Shown here in pieces: positions 1-12,436 of a stretch of 64,000 nt of DNA. Location: assembly GCF_037176765.1 (NCBI RefSeq), contig NC_090023.1, forward strand, positions 107,825,866 to 107,889,865. The letters are read 5' to 3'. The notes beneath the pieces are model-generated. The model worked only from the letters and a program-made list of their open reading frames with translations. It was not told the origin of the DNA and did no database searches. How positions within the stretch are numbered: position 1 is the stretch's first letter; every line of letters begins with the position of its first letter. A program made the position numbers and the translations under genes. The DNA comes from Anolis sagrei (lineage: Eukaryota; Chordata; Lepidosauria; Squamata; Anolidae).

Positions 1-385
1 GTGTTTGGGGTCCTCAATTCTTACCTTGGTCAAGTTTTCTTCCCAGATGTGGCTTTGGGGGAAGATTGTGATGAATTGATAAATGTGTGGGAGAAATGTT
101 CTGACTGTGATGCCGAAGAAGGCCATTGAACGGTTCCTGTGTTTGTTTGTTTGTTTGTTTTAACAAGGGGGATTATGGGTTATACTATTCCTGATACCCT
201 TTGAAATGTCCAGATGGGACTTTTGGGGAAGATGATCATGGACGTTAAACCTGCAGGAGAAATATTCTGAATAGGAAAGTCCCAGAAATTGGACATGATC
301 CAATGGTGCTAGAGAAGGCCATTCATGCTTTTAAAATGTTGGTGTTCAGGGTCCTAAATTTACCTTGATCAAGTTTTCTTCCTGA
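1..385. repeat. diverged tandem duplication, unit about 170 bp
   Basis: Related blocks recur. The phrase GTCCTCAATTCTTACCTTGG at about 10 reappears in diverged form at about 350. CAGATG.(G)ACTTTTGGGG-like text occurs at 44 and 211, and GAGAAATGTTCTGA/GAGAAATATTCTGA at 91 and 259. The last two pairs are spaced about 168 bp. Copies are well diverged and the array may continue left of the window. No coding potential is seen, and it could be an old satellite or a duplicated transposon tail. Confidence 0.45.
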
Positions 386-913
386 TTACCCATAGGCTAA
401 GGAGTGCTATTTCTAAAGTGTTTCTTTTCACATGGAAGCAATGAATATAGGTGTATGATTGACAAAACTTGTAGCCTTTGATGTGGTGAGAGTTCACGTG
501 ATGGAATGCCTTTACACGTGGTGAAACGTATTGCACATGGAAAACAAACAGTTTTAACTTCCACATAAAATCATGCCTTCTGCATGTACGTGTTTTACAG
601 TCTTTTGTTTAGCTTTTTGTCACTACAGTGTAAATATGTGGAAGAGGCTTTCCACATAAAGAGCACCAGGCCAGTCAGGGCAAACTATACATTCATAGGA
701 AATGTATACTCCATATTTGAAGAGAGAAATGCAGAGGTGAATGGCATATATAGAGGTAGCTATGAGATCAGGTAGCGCTGACACAGCTATCAGCTCTCTT
801 TTGCAAGTACCTGGCTGGGAAAGCTGAGTTCACCTAGAACTGAGGCTTAAAAGGCAAATATTTGTATAGAAAAGTTAGAGAGCAGGGAAATGGTCAAGCA
901 TTTATTCCAACAT
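386..913. other. no recognisable feature
   Basis: AT-rich unique-looking sequence. Short open frames of about 60 codons show no recognisable protein and no splice context. Confidence 0.5.
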
Positions 914-1012
914 CACAACCACTGAGGATGCCTGCCATAGATGTGGATGAAACATCAAGAGAGAATGCTTCTGGAACATGGACTTACAGCCTGGAAAACT
1001 CACAGCAACCCA
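914..1012 (+). mobile_element. Penelope-like element terminal fragment
   Basis: Matches the terminal repeat seen in five other places in the window: a CTGAGGATGCCTGCCATAGA core, then GAGAGAATGCTTCTGGAACA and a TGGAAAACTCACAGCAACCC end. I assign it to Penelope-like retroelements from memory of lizard copies that continue into a GIY-YIG reverse transcriptase frame. Only the terminal piece is present. Confidence 0.55.
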
Positions 1013-2034
1013 TCTTAGACCTTTCCTCACCTGTCCTCTCTCCCTGTGTTAGCAATTCAACAAAAACATAATAGTCCTAAGAGGCATGTTTTCAAGCATA
1101 CCGTTCGGAAACCAGGGTTTATGAATCACTGTCTTGTGAATGGTTACAACAGAGCAGTGCTAATTTGTGTGCAGTAGGAGCTTATATAAATATTATCGAG
1201 GAAGGGCTTTTCCCCATTTTTTTCCCCAGTGCTAGAGTTAATCATTGATTTTTCAGTGTGGATATGTTTCACTCAGAAGGTCAAGCATAAGACAGTCACA
1301 GATTTGTAAAAAAAAAGTTCTGAATAATGTTAAATGATTCAGCACTATGAAATACATTTATGCCCATAGACACTATGTATCTAGTACACAGAAGTGTGAA
1401 TGAGGATCACTGTGGAGTACAATGTAGGAGTTCTACATGCATTATTGTGTTGGGTGTTCAATCTTGTCTTGGCTTATGCATGCAGAGTACAATTAGCAAC
1501 ACATGGAAATCTAAAAGCACACAGATAATTTGCTGCCATCTGTTACATAACATTGTAGAAATTGTTTTTGCTTTTTTCATACTTGGCAAGCAAGGTACTC
1601 AACATTTTTAATGAATATATATTAGAAAAGTACAGTGTATCTTGACAATTAATATATTTCTATTTTACTTTTGAAAAATAATGTACTAAGAATCGTTTTT
1701 GGGAAGAAGTCACCAAAATCAAAGTCTTCATTTCATGGTCAACCAGTTCTATAAAGCATACATGATTGATTTGTTATTAGCACTTTTTCTTCATAGAATA
1801 AGGAAATGGGGGGCTGGTTCCTCCACTGCTGCTGGTACGATTTTAAAAATCAAATGTTGCCAAATAAAAGCAAGAATTGCTAAAACATGTTTCTGAATTA
1901 GTTCATTGGCTACTTTTTATGCTTATTAAGAACCATGGATATAAATACAGTAGTTACTGTTTCTGAAAATAACTTTGGACATTATTGTATGAGGCTGCAT
2001 AAACTGCAAGGTAGATTTTGTGTGCCCTCTTACA
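1013..2034. other. no recognisable feature
   Basis: About 1 kb of AT-rich intergenic sequence. An 83-codon open frame at 1360-1611 has no recognisable domain and is probably chance. Confidence 0.5.
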
Positions 2035-2862
2035 TAATAATAATAATAATAATAATAAACCTTATTTGTATCCCGCCCTATCTTCCCAATGGGGACTCCG
2101 GGCGGCCAACAACATATAACATAAATACTCAATGTGATATAATACAGCCACTAATAAACCAGAAATACCATAATTTTTTAAAAAACACATTAAACATTGA
2201 CATCAAACAATAGTGAGACCTCACCACCTAGTTAGGCAACACACTAAAATTACATTTTAACTCAGCTATTATAACTTTAAAAATATTCAATTAATAAAAA
2301 AAATTAAAAACATTACAATTTAAAGGATAGAAAACCAAGGTAGTACCCATTTTCATGTTCCAAGTCAAGCTGAATATTTCATATTTCCTTTTCATTATAT
2401 GCTTGCAAGCATAGGAAAGTTTTTAATTCTTTTTCAAACAGGAGAAGGGAAGGGGCCATTTTAATTTCCTTAGGGAGGGAGTTCCAGAGGTGGGGGGGCA
2501 ACCACGGAGAAGGCCCTTTCTTTCGTTCCCATCAGCCGTATCCGAGACGGGGGTGGGACAGAGAGCAGGGCCTCCTCCACTGATCGCAATGCCCAAACAA
2601 GCTTATATACAGAGATGCGGTCAGCTAAGTAGTCTGGACCCAAACTGTTTAGAGCTTTAAGGTAATAACCAGCACTTTGTATTTCACTCGGAAACACACT
2701 GGTAGCCAGTAGAGCTGCTGTAACGTGGGAGTAATTCTCTCCCTATATGTAGCCCAAGTTAGTAATCTGGCCGCTGATCTTTGGACCAGCTGAAGTTTCC
2801 GAAGTTTAACTTGTGTTACAGAAATAGTAGGTATCCCCATCAACCCCTTCTTCACAGTTTGC
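2035..2862 (-). mobile_element. L2-like LINE, 3' end
   Basis: On the minus strand the element starts with reverse-transcriptase C-terminal text (KLQLVQRSAARLLTWATYRE, then LYWLPV). It continues through a linker typical of L2 (AAGGGCCTTCTCCGTGGTTG) and ends at an (ATT/AAT)n microsatellite at about 2036-2060, the usual 3' tail. The reading frame is interrupted and 5'-truncated. Moderately old. Confidence 0.75.
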
Positions 2863-5285
2863 TTTTGGAGCATTATGACACAAGCATGGCAGGATAACTG
2901 TCAATTAACCTAAAAGGAATACCCCAGATATTTCCATGTAAACAACCAGTTATTGCATGTTTTCATGCTTGTAGATCACCACCAAGCAGCACACAGATGC
3001 TCCTTTATAAATGATAGAAAAACCTTGTATTGTTAATACTTTTTAAAAACACTGGCAAAAATATATTGATAAGAGCCTGGCAAATGCTATTAAGTTGTAT
3101 TGTATGCATACAACTGATATTTTCTAAAATCCTGAGTGAAATAAAGGAAATCATAAAGCAGAACTTGATACAAAATCGAATACACTACATTGATGCTTCT
3201 TCGTGTATACAAGGTAGACAAACTATAAAATCATACTTCATTTTAATTTATAAGTTGTAATTATATGTGCCTTTTGTTAAATATTACAAACTACCAAGAA
3301 AGAAGTGTGTCGAGTATTTCTGCTCACATTTCAATGGGGTAAGGCCAGTGGTCTGTCATCTCTTTCTGCCAACATGGAATTTGTAGCAAAGTAAATGTTC
3401 CTCTACAGTACTAGAAGTTTAATCTTGTAGCAAAAAGTAGAGTCTGGCATTTCTGCAGTGCAGGATACTGTCTGATATATAGAATATCTTTATTAATTTT
3501 GATAAAACCTCAATAGTACTGACTTCAAGTAGGTGGTATCCAAGAAGGTTATGTTTCACACCATTATGTTTTAAAAATTGGTTGTCGGACGTACTTAAAC
3601 GACTGGTATAGTTAACAAAAGGCTGTATTTTTATAAGTTCTGTCTATTTAAAATTTGATCCAAGGGTTACTGTAGTCTAGGTGATAATTCCAGAGAGGAT
3701 TTTGAAGTTTAGTTTATTTGAACAGTTGAACCTTGTGAGGCTGTAGCAATTACAATTGTTTTCACTAGGTAAGGGCTCTGTTGTAGACTAGTGATACAAG
3801 ACTTGGTTGTTCTTATGTGAGTTCACATCACAATATACAGTTCCAAAAGATGTCTCCATAGTCTACATTTATATTTTGAGTGGAGTGTAATGCAAGTGGG
3901 GGAACTTCTTCCACAACTTCAAGTGTGTATATTTGCATAAAAATAAGGACTAGTTGGCTGTAACTGCACATGGTGAACAAGTCTTAGTGATAATACATTC
4001 CATAGAAGTAAGTCAGAAAGATTAATTATATTGCACAGGTAACACTGAAGGCTAGCAATGGTCTTCTTTAGCCACAATCTGCATTTACAGATAACTATAA
4101 CGTAACTTACTTCCTCATAATGGGGAAATATTTTTGTTTAACCTGTTAATTTTACATTTTGTGTAATCATGTCAAATGTTTGCCTGAAGTAAACTATTTT
4201 TCATTGGTACTTGTAACTTAACTGGTATGTTAACATTATGTGAAAACATGTGACTTAGTACAATGATACAAAACTGGATTATGTGTATCTAATTTTATAA
4301 TTAAAACTAAAGACTTTAGTATCTGTTTTTAAAGAAATGTGAAACAAAATTAAAGCTAAAATCATATGTTTGCTAACTTGAGAACAGACCCCACAGAAAT
4401 GAGGAGGGATATTTCTAAATACATGTGCTAGTAAATTGTAGTTTTTTGTTATTTTTATAACAGAATGAGGTATACCTACCCACAGCTGTATTGGCAAACA
4501 CTTTAATATGTGCCTGAGTGAATGTTTAAATGAAGAATCACTTTAAAAAACATCATCCTTTTAAGAAATAAAGTGTCTTTGTTGTTAACTTATGCTTGCC
4601 TGGTGTCTTTGTGTCTTGTGTTCTAACAGTGGCCTGCAAAACTCCTTTTTAGAGACTGGAGTGATACTGGGTCCAATTTAAATTGTGTAATGCTCATAGT
4701 GAACTCATTGAAAGCATAAACAAGTCTGGTTCCGGCCCATTCAATTTTTAATGGAGTAATAAACCAGACATTTGTCTCAGATAATTGGTATGAAGCCACA
4801 TATTAAGCTTTTTAAATTTTGCATCAGTCTTTACCTGTTGACCATTTAGAAGCCTGGAGAAATGTGGTACACAATCCTGCTATATGCACGTGCATCAGAG
4901 GATGAGTAAATCACTTTAAGTCATGAAACATAATCAGATAACACACACACACACCCCTACACACACACACACACATACACAATATCTCTATTTTGAGGTT
5001 TTGTTTATGGAGCCTTTTGCTATTTATTGTTTAATCTGGCAAGTCTACTTATGTAGTCAGTCCCCACCTCATTTCCTAAAGTCATTTCTATTTTTGAAAT
5101 ATTGTCCATTGAGCACAATTAATAATGTACTCCTGTTCTGTGTTCTCAAACAAATGTTTTATAATTAATATACTTATTAATATACTTTATTGCAATGAAT
5201 GCCAGGGTGCTGGGAAAACAATATTTTGTGTGCTTTTGACAGTCTTAAAGGTATCAAACTTTTTTTTGCATATATAATTTTATAC
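2863..5285. other. no gene recognised; one CA microsatellite
   Basis: About 2.4 kb of AT-rich sequence. A (CA)n tract lies at about 4939-4980. I see no exon-like frame longer than about 80 codons, no recognisable transposon end and no RNA gene. Confidence 0.5.
4939..4980. repeat. (CA)n microsatellite
   Basis: Alternating CA with one interruption (CCCCTA). The plus-strand frame reading THTHTH comes only from this tract. Confidence 0.9.
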
Positions 5286-5757
5286 ATAGAATCATAGATT
5301 TGAAAAATACCAAATGAGCTATTTAGTCCAATGCAGGAAAAGCACAATCAAAGTACCCCTGACAGATGGCCATCCAGCCTCTGTTTGGAAGTCTCCAAAG
5401 TAGGAGCTTCCACCACATTCCGAGGCAGAGAGTTCCACTGTTGAATAGCTCTCACAGTCATTAAGTTCTTCCTAGTATTCAGGTGGAATCTCCTTTCCTG
5501 TAATTTGAACTCATTGTTCCAAGTCCTAGTCTCCAAGGCAGCAGAAAACAACCCTGCTCCCTCTTCCTTATGACATCATTTCAAATATGTAAACATGGTT
5601 ATCATGTCTCCTCTCAAACCTTCTCTTTTGCAGGCTGAACATATCCAGCTCTTTAAGCAGCTCCTTAAAGGACATGGTCTCCAGACCTTGGATCATTTTA
5701 ATCACTATCCTCTGGACAGGTTCAAGCTTGTCAATATCCTTCTTGAATTGAAACTTC
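5286..5757 (-). mobile_element. CR1 LINE 3' end
   Basis: In reverse complement this reads the typical CR1 C-terminal region (a LECVQRR-like region, then KELGMF) followed by its 3' sequence. It ends in TAGAATCATAG at 5286-5300, the terminal ATTCTATGATTCTA tail of CR1 reversed. 5'-truncated, with no target duplication expected for this clade. Confidence 0.85.
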
Positions 5758-6394
5758 AGTTAAATACATTATATATGTGTAATGTGCAATGTGTCTTGCT
5801 GAGTAAACATATAAGGGATTAAACATATGACTGTATCTGGGTGTGTTTAGGATTAGCCCATGTATGTACTAGAAAGCTAGCCTAAAAATCAAGTCAACCT
5901 CAAGGAAAGGGGAGGAATTTCTAGTCCTCTCCCTTTTTATTTTTCTTCAGAAATTAATACATAGGTTTCATGCATTGTCATGGCTAAAGTGTCTAAAACT
6001 GTATCTGCCATTATACCAGATCATTTCAAACAAATGTAATATTGAGGGTTTCCTTGAAAGCCAAGTTTGCACTAAATACTGTATTACAAACGACAAGATC
6101 TATGTTGATTAAAGTGAAATCCTAGGTAGTCTTTTTTCTGTATAGTTTTGTAAAAATAGCACTAATCTCATATTTAGAAGTTCTTTGTTTTTCAGACTTT
6201 TTCGAATCTATGTTACTGCTGACCCTTGATTATGGGTAAACACCACTAACTTTTACAAGCATTTGGTTTAACAAGATTCAAGTATATATCTGAATATGTG
6301 AGACATTTCCCCCCTAAAATGTAGATGTTGAATAAGGCAATAATGGGCCTTAATACCCTAAAGGCACCAGATGGACCTGAAAAGCCTAAAGTAT
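5758..6394. other. no recognisable feature
   Basis: Unique-looking AT-rich sequence between the CR1 fragment and a 5S-derived SINE. Confidence 0.5.
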
Positions 6395-6592
6395 TTAGGT
6401 CCCATCTGCTCTTCGAAGCTATGCAGGGTCAGCTATGGTTATATTTAAATGGAAGACTGCCAGTGAATACCAGGTGCTGTGTGCTGTATCTCAGAAGAAG
6501 GAACTGGTGAAACCACCTCTGAGTATTCCTTGCCTAAGAAATCTTTATAAAATTCATGGGGTAATCATAAGTCAAAATGCACACACATACAA
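6395..6592 (+). mobile_element. 5S rRNA-derived SINE
   Basis: The head matches vertebrate 5S rRNA: GAAGCTATGCAGGGTC, a degraded TTGGATGGGAGACC region, then AATACCAGGTGCTGT. The body contains CCTCTGAGTATTCCTTGCCT and the tail CATGGGGTAATCATAAGTC resembles a LINE tail. Related copies lie at 12015 and 26232. Not a functional 5S gene: the 5' part is missing and a foreign tail is attached. Confidence 0.75.
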
Positions 6593-8759
6593 TACAGCTG
6601 AATCTCTGCCTAGTGTGTTGAATGTAAAGGTGCTAAAGAACATGAAGCAGTGCTCTTGGAACTATAATTCATTTTAATATAATGTAATCTTTTACTGGGG
6701 AAAAATCACCATTTTATTTCATGTTTTCTCTAGTAAAACTATATCCTGTCCAAGAAACTGGAAATGAATCGGTGTGCTCTGAAATGTGGTAAATACAAAA
6801 TAAAGTCCTGAAAGTCTTGCACCCACATCTTGCAGGACCAGCTCTACCATTTGGAAGAATGAGAAGGCTGCTTTAGGCAGCTAATTATTCCATATTATTA
6901 TTGTATGTTTACTGCTAAAAAGATATGCTTGAGAGATTTCTCTACGTCAGATCCTATTATAACTCCCCTAGCCTAGATTACTGACCTACTTAACAGTGGA
7001 AGTAGTATTATATACCAAATAAAGATGCTTGCTACAATTTCTCTGTCCAACCAGCTTTCTGGATCTTCCATCAAACTTGAGCATCATGTTTCCCAGCTTT
7101 TTCCTTCCCCTTCCCCTCTAAAAGCCTTTTATTTTGCTCTATTTCCTGTGATACACATTTGTGGATGTTGGTAAATTAAGAGGCAGGAAATGTAAGCAGG
7201 AGATGGTGTTGGAGAATGAAAGTAAATGCAAATATTTCCCCAAGCAGTTATAAAATACCCAGTGCATGCCCCACATAAACTTGTTTTCAGTTCATAGGGA
7301 GGGTTTTTATGGTTTTTCTCCTGGAGGTGTCACATGTTTTTCCATGCAGCCTTAATGAGAAAGGGAAATGGCTTGAAGGCTTTCTCATAAATTGCTATCA
7401 AGCTATTTGAAGAAGAAATTATTTTCTTTCCTTCACCTGTCTGGCTTCAGCTCCATAACTTGCTGGTACAGTGGTTAGGAGACTGAGCAGCAGGTCAACG
7501 AGTCCTTAGTTCTAATGTTACCTTTACCTTGAATATGGCAGTCCCCTCGGCATTTTTGGTCCCTCCCTCACCCCAAGTACAGTGCCAGGTGGGGGGTGGG
7601 GAAGATAATTATTTATAGCAAAGATTAAGAACCTGAAGTCCTGGGGCTGAATCTAATTCTCTTGTGGCTCCAATCCAGTCCTCTGGTATTTCCCACAATC
7701 ACTTCCTCATGACATCATTTTTGCCAGATTTCCAACATTCCTCCCCTTTTCCAGAGTTGTAAATGCACTCAAGCCATAACCTAAAAACCTGCTGCTATTT
7801 TTGACCACCACTTGAATGGTTCCCCACCCTTGCTCTTTGTGGTGATGATAAACAGGTAAAGATTATGGGTAAAAATGTATATCTCCTATCATTAACTTCC
7901 AGTCTAATTTTGTGATCAGCTTTATTTCAAGCTCTGGAAAGGGAATAATCTCTTATGTCAGTAACTGAGTGGTTAAAAAAAAAAAGAACGAAACCAGAAG
8001 GATGGGGCTCATGTTAAATTACAAACCGAAAGCATTTACTGAAGTGTTGCGAGAATGAGCTGGAACAGAGATAAACCAATTCCTGGAATGTGGAAGATCG
8101 CTACCGGCTTGTTGGAAATGTTCATGAAGAGGAATTTTGTACACTCAGCATTGTAGAGGTTGACTTTCTTTCAAAGGAGCCTAGAACATGATGCATGTTT
8201 TTACTTCTTGCCACCTAATCTTTATTACCGACCTTTCTATTCTCTAATGGCAGCTTCCGCTATGGAATATGTCAACAAATATATCTAAGGTAGACTCCAC
8301 AGTGTATCCACTGTGATACACCATGGTGTATCAGCTCTCAGTGCCTTCAGATAACAGCATTGGACATGTCTCAGATAGAAGGTAGGCCTCTGACCCTCCA
8401 CATAGTCACCATTTTCTCCTGTATGGTTTTTAACATATTTGTCTGATGAATAAGCCAGTGAAACTTCAAAAACTTGCAAAACATAATTTACGATTTGGAG
8501 TTGGCCCAGAGGTTTTGATTTTGTTGTATTTTGCTTTACAGTCAACATTGGTACGCCTGAAAACAGATTGACTGAATTATTGATTGATTCTTCAAGTGGC
8601 TTATATAAATGAATTATCTTCATCTACACAGTGCATCATTCAGGACATAACAACTCTTACATTAGCATTTTGGTGGTTAACCTGTCCACCCTTCAAACTA
8701 CTACCCAGTACACTTCCACCTAAATCTCAGTCCCTTTTGTTCTGCCACAAATAACCTCA
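6593..8759. other. no gene recognised
   Basis: About 2.2 kb without a recognisable transposon or exon. It contains a perfect 20-bp palindrome at 8314-8333 and a stretch at about 7270-7450 that might be conserved non-coding DNA. A 112-codon minus-strand frame at 8285-8623 has no recognisable domain. Confidence 0.45.
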
Positions 8760-9500
8760 TGGGTTGATTTAATTTTGGATTCTCCTACTGCATTTTAGTT
8801 TATCTTTGGTTTTTGTGTTTACCTCTTGACTCAGTTCTTCTCTTGACTCTTGATTTGTCTGAAGTTCTTGGTTCAGCCTTCTCTTGGCCATTCCTTTTCT
8901 GAGAGGTTCTTTTATGGCTTCCTCAACTTTGTTTGAGAAGTGCACTAAATTCAGTGGAAAAATCCAGAAAAAAAACACCAAAGTGTCTGCTTTGTTCAGG
9001 TGAGGGTCACAGGATTGGTATCCATCCTCAACTGCTAGGCCTTTACACCTCAGGCCAGGTATAATTGTGATTTGTGCCTTAAGGAACTTCTTTATGAGCA
9101 TGCCTTGTTAGTGACTATAAAATCTCAGGCTGAGATTTTATCACGGACACTATGGCATTGGATGAGCACGTCACTTAATAGCATTTGGTCTCTGCCCCCA
9201 AAGTTTCAAGCTCCTCTGTTAGGTTAACTCTTAAAAGATCCTTTTGGCAGGACTCTTCTTAGTATGTGGTCATAGACTGTAGCCTTTCAGAGTCAGCAGT
9301 TCAAAGTGTCATTGATTCCAGGTCACTCGCTTGATCTCGAAGCTATGCTGTCTCGATCTTGTTCTGATATTGAGTCAGTGAGGTCTAGGAATCAATATAG
9401 GCCAAGTTTTAAGCACTGCAAAAAGAAGGATGTAAATAAGGACTCCCATCAGTTCCTATAGTATTTGGAAATGGGATCTGGGCCTCCACTGGACCATGCT
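8760..9500 (+). mobile_element. DIRS-like retroelement fossil, ORF1 (gag-like) part
   Basis: Plus-strand translation shows scattered pieces resembling the zinc-knuckle-like region of vertebrate DIRS ORF1 (KCTK/CSGK, CLLCSGEGH, then a basic FTPQAR stretch and a serine/arginine-rich segment). It is a broken fossil with several disruptions. Ends are uncertain because no terminal repeat is visible, and it could extend to about 9720. The family assignment is inference from short motifs. Confidence 0.35.
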
Positions 9501-10987
9501 CCTCCTGAGATGTAGAAAGCTACTCTCCAACCATATTGATTAATACAGTCCTCAGCCAGGGGAAGTAGTGATACTATTTCTGCAGTCAGGAATGTATCCC
9601 CTCCTCTATTGATTGCCAATGGCAACATTCTTAAGGAGCAATTCATGATCTCAGACACAGATTCAAGACACCCATTCTACTCCTAATTATATTCATACTC
9701 CCAACCTGATGACATGGAGGCTGCTCTAGATTCTCTTGTTGTTGTAGTCCGTCAGGGCGGCTCATAGACCATACATGACATTTTACTCATCAGGATTGTA
9801 TCTTATTACACAATTAAAGCACGAACTTTAATTGGTACGAACTACATTTCAATATTTGGAAAGCCAAACAGTCCCCACTTTTGATAGAAATTATTTCTCT
9901 ATGCTTCACAGATTATGTAAATATGTATAAACCCAAGTCACATATTTATACCTAAGTTGTTTAGACAAAAGTGTGTATAAATGAAATCCATTGTCTTCCT
10001 TGACATCAGGAAATGGCAGCCAAGGTGCAATTTGTTTAGTGATGAATAACCAGAGGGAAATAGAGTATGTATGTCCCTCTAAAATTAAATTAGGTTCCTC
10101 TGGGGTGGAAAGCCACACTGAATTTTTAAAGAGAATTCTAGTAAGGAGCACTGGAAAGAACAGGATTTGACTCAATGCAACCCCCTCTCAGCAGTTACGG
10201 TTGCCTTATGCTCTTCTTCAGTTTAAACTGTAATTAAACACACCCTCGATGACAACACTGGGTGAAAATCCAAAGCATGACCTGTTGGAATCAGTCATAA
10301 TCCCCAGTTATTTAAAGGGAAATGAACAGGGAGACAAAGAGATAGTATTCCTTTGAAAAGGTTTTGCATGTGGCAGCAATTCAGACTGTCTGTGTGGACT
10401 TAATAGCTTTTTAAAAAAAATGCTAAGTAGACAGCTGATTGGTCATAAGTCTAAAAAGCTAAAACAGATCTGGCATCCTCCCAACATCTTTTAAATTAGA
10501 CCAGCAAGTAAATCTGACCACTGCTTAACTCTAATCCATTGCTAATAATGCACTGCCAAGGAGGAGAATGCCATTTCCGTATTTCATATTATGTGGCAGG
10601 AGAGAGTCCCAGTGAGGTCTGGTATGCATGCACATGTGCACACACAAACACAAACTTCAAGAAGTAAAATAACAGCCTTTCTGTTGCATTTGACTGCAGT
10701 TTCTTTTCTGCCTGCTGTTACGTCACTATAACCAGATTTATGAGTCTCTGAAAAGCAGTCCTGTAATCTGAAACGCAACTTTTTACAAAATGATTTCCTT
10801 CTGATTATACTCATGCTCGCATAGTTGTAAAAGTCAGGAGTAGGCAGTCTTATGTGGTTGCTTTGTGTTAAAAAAACCCCCACACAGTTATGTTCCATTA
10901 ACTGAAGCCAAGTGTTTGCACACAGAAAGGAATCTGCAAAGGGAAGTGTACCAGGCCAGTTTTCTTCAATAAAATAGCCATTAGGTT
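9501..10987. other. no recognisable feature
   Basis: About 1.5 kb. A 202-codon minus frame overlapping 10584-11192 runs through a Penelope-like terminal fragment and CA-rich sequence, has no recognisable domain and is judged chance. Confidence 0.45.
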
Positions 10988-11085
10988 CCTGTGGGTTTTT
11001 TCGGGCTGTAGGGCCATGTTCTAGTGGCATTTCTCCTGACGTTTCGCCTGCATCTATGGCAAGCATCCTCAGAGGTAGTGAGGTC
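10988..11085 (-). mobile_element. Penelope-like element terminal fragment
   Basis: Same repeat as at 914, in reverse: TCGGGCTGTAGGGCCATGTT, CTCCTGACGTTTCGCCTGCA and ATGGCAAGCATCCTCAGAGG. Only the terminal part is present. Confidence 0.6.
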
Positions 11086-11630
11086 AATGAAAATAGCCAA
11101 TGATAATCAGAAAAAAGCCCTGAAATTACCGTACTTCCAGCCTGTAGTTTTGGCAGGTTTATGCTTTGTGAGGTGCTTGCTATTTTGGCCAAATTTGAAT
11201 GATTCCACGCAAATGTATTTATTTATCATGTCAGAAGTGAATTGGGTACAGCTATAATGTATTTAAAAACACAAACAAGGTTTAAAAACTTGGCATTATA
11301 CTAAATGGTGCAACACTGGCTAAACAGTATAATTTCTCCAGCAGTGTTGGATGTAGACATCCTGTGATAATGCAGCATGTTTCATTAAGAGCCACATCCA
11401 TAGTTTTAAAGTGGTGAGATGTATTCCACACAGGGCAGGCATAGTCAGCATGTGATTTGCAGCATTCACTCAAATTGATTCACCCCTTTTATTTTGGGGG
11501 GTGGTACAGAGGCATGAGGGGTCAGGATGTCTGGCATTAGGCTGAAGAGGTACAAAAACACATTGGATGACTCCAGGGAGACTGTGGGCCTCAGTCTATA
11601 GATGAGCATATAAAATAAAGAAATGTAACT
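11086..11630. other. no recognisable feature
   Basis: Unique-looking sequence between a Penelope-like fragment and a tRNA-derived SINE. Confidence 0.5.
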
Positions 11631-11835
11631 ATCATGGTGTAGTGGTTTGAATGTTGGACTACAATTCTGGAGACCTGAGTTCAAATCTCACACAATAACC
11701 CACTAGGTGACCTCGAGCACATCAAACTTTATCATCCTCAAAGGAAGGCAAAAGCAACCCCTTTGAAGAAAACCCCATGATAGAGTTACCCCAACCAGAA
11801 AATGATTTGAAGGGACACAACAGCACTAGCAGTAG
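11631..11835 (+). mobile_element. tRNA-derived SINE
   Basis: The head carries an A-box-like TGGTGTAGTGGTTTGAATG and a B-box-like GAGTTCAAATCTC, about the spacing of a tRNA promoter. The body has GGCAAAAGCAACCCCTTTGA and the copy ends in a CAGCA-rich tail. It differs from the Sauria-type SINEs elsewhere in the window and is not a functional tRNA gene. Confidence 0.65.
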
Positions 11836-12014
11836 GAGCAGCAACAAGGAATTGAAGTTGTAAAAGTCATTTGTTTGATCTATGGCTCAAAGAATACTCC
11901 AACCAGCACGATCACATTAAAAAGTTTAAAACAATACCAACAACAGCTTTCCAAGCTCTGATAAGGGGGTCTTTGAATAAGCACTTAGTTCTGGAATTTG
12001 TCTTCATTACCAAG

Positions 12015-12213
12015 GTACCAGATTCCATAGAATCTTAGAAGCTCAGCAGGGTCAGCCCTGGTTAATGTTTAGATGAGAGATGAATCCCAGGTGCTGTATA
12101 TATTTGATAAGAAGGAACTGCAAAACTATCTCTGAGGATTCCTTGCCTAAGAAAACTGTGGAATTAATGAAGTTGACAGGAGACTTGACACAATAAAACT
12201 GAACAGCCAGTCT
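12015..12213 (+). mobile_element. 5S rRNA-derived SINE
   Basis: Has GAAGCTCAGCAGGGTCAGCC, TGGTTAATGTTTAGATGAGA and CCCAGGTGCTGT, as in 5S rRNA, then the shared SINE body CTGAGGATTCCTTGCCTAAG and a GACAGGAGACTTGA tail. Confidence 0.75.
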
Positions 12214-12436
12214 TTTTACACATTCCTAGTGAACCCAGAGAAAAACATTAAACAGGTGAAATCCAGTCATCTTGCCTATTTACTGCAAGTCATCCTGAGA
12301 CCCATCTGTTTGCGTTAGTTTTTGTTGTGTTATGCTCTCTAGTTTGTGCAGCACCCCATTTCTTAATCTAGGGAGCTCAAGCCTGTGAGGTCCTGCTACC
12401 CCAGTTTTTGTTCACAAAAAATGTAGGAGTACAGAA
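12214..12436. other. no recognisable feature
   Basis: Short spacer with no motif I can name. Confidence 0.4.

Noticed and set aside
6399-6480. Possible 5S rRNA gene
   Set aside because: Only the 3' two thirds resemble 5S rRNA, and a SINE body and LINE-like tail follow; three such copies exist in the window.
10584-11192. 202-codon minus-strand open frame
   Set aside because: Crosses a Penelope-like terminal repeat and a CA-rich tract; composition is not protein-like and no splice or promoter context is seen.
11631-11705. Possible tRNA gene
   Set aside because: A and B boxes are present, but the acceptor stem does not pair and the sequence continues into a SINE body.
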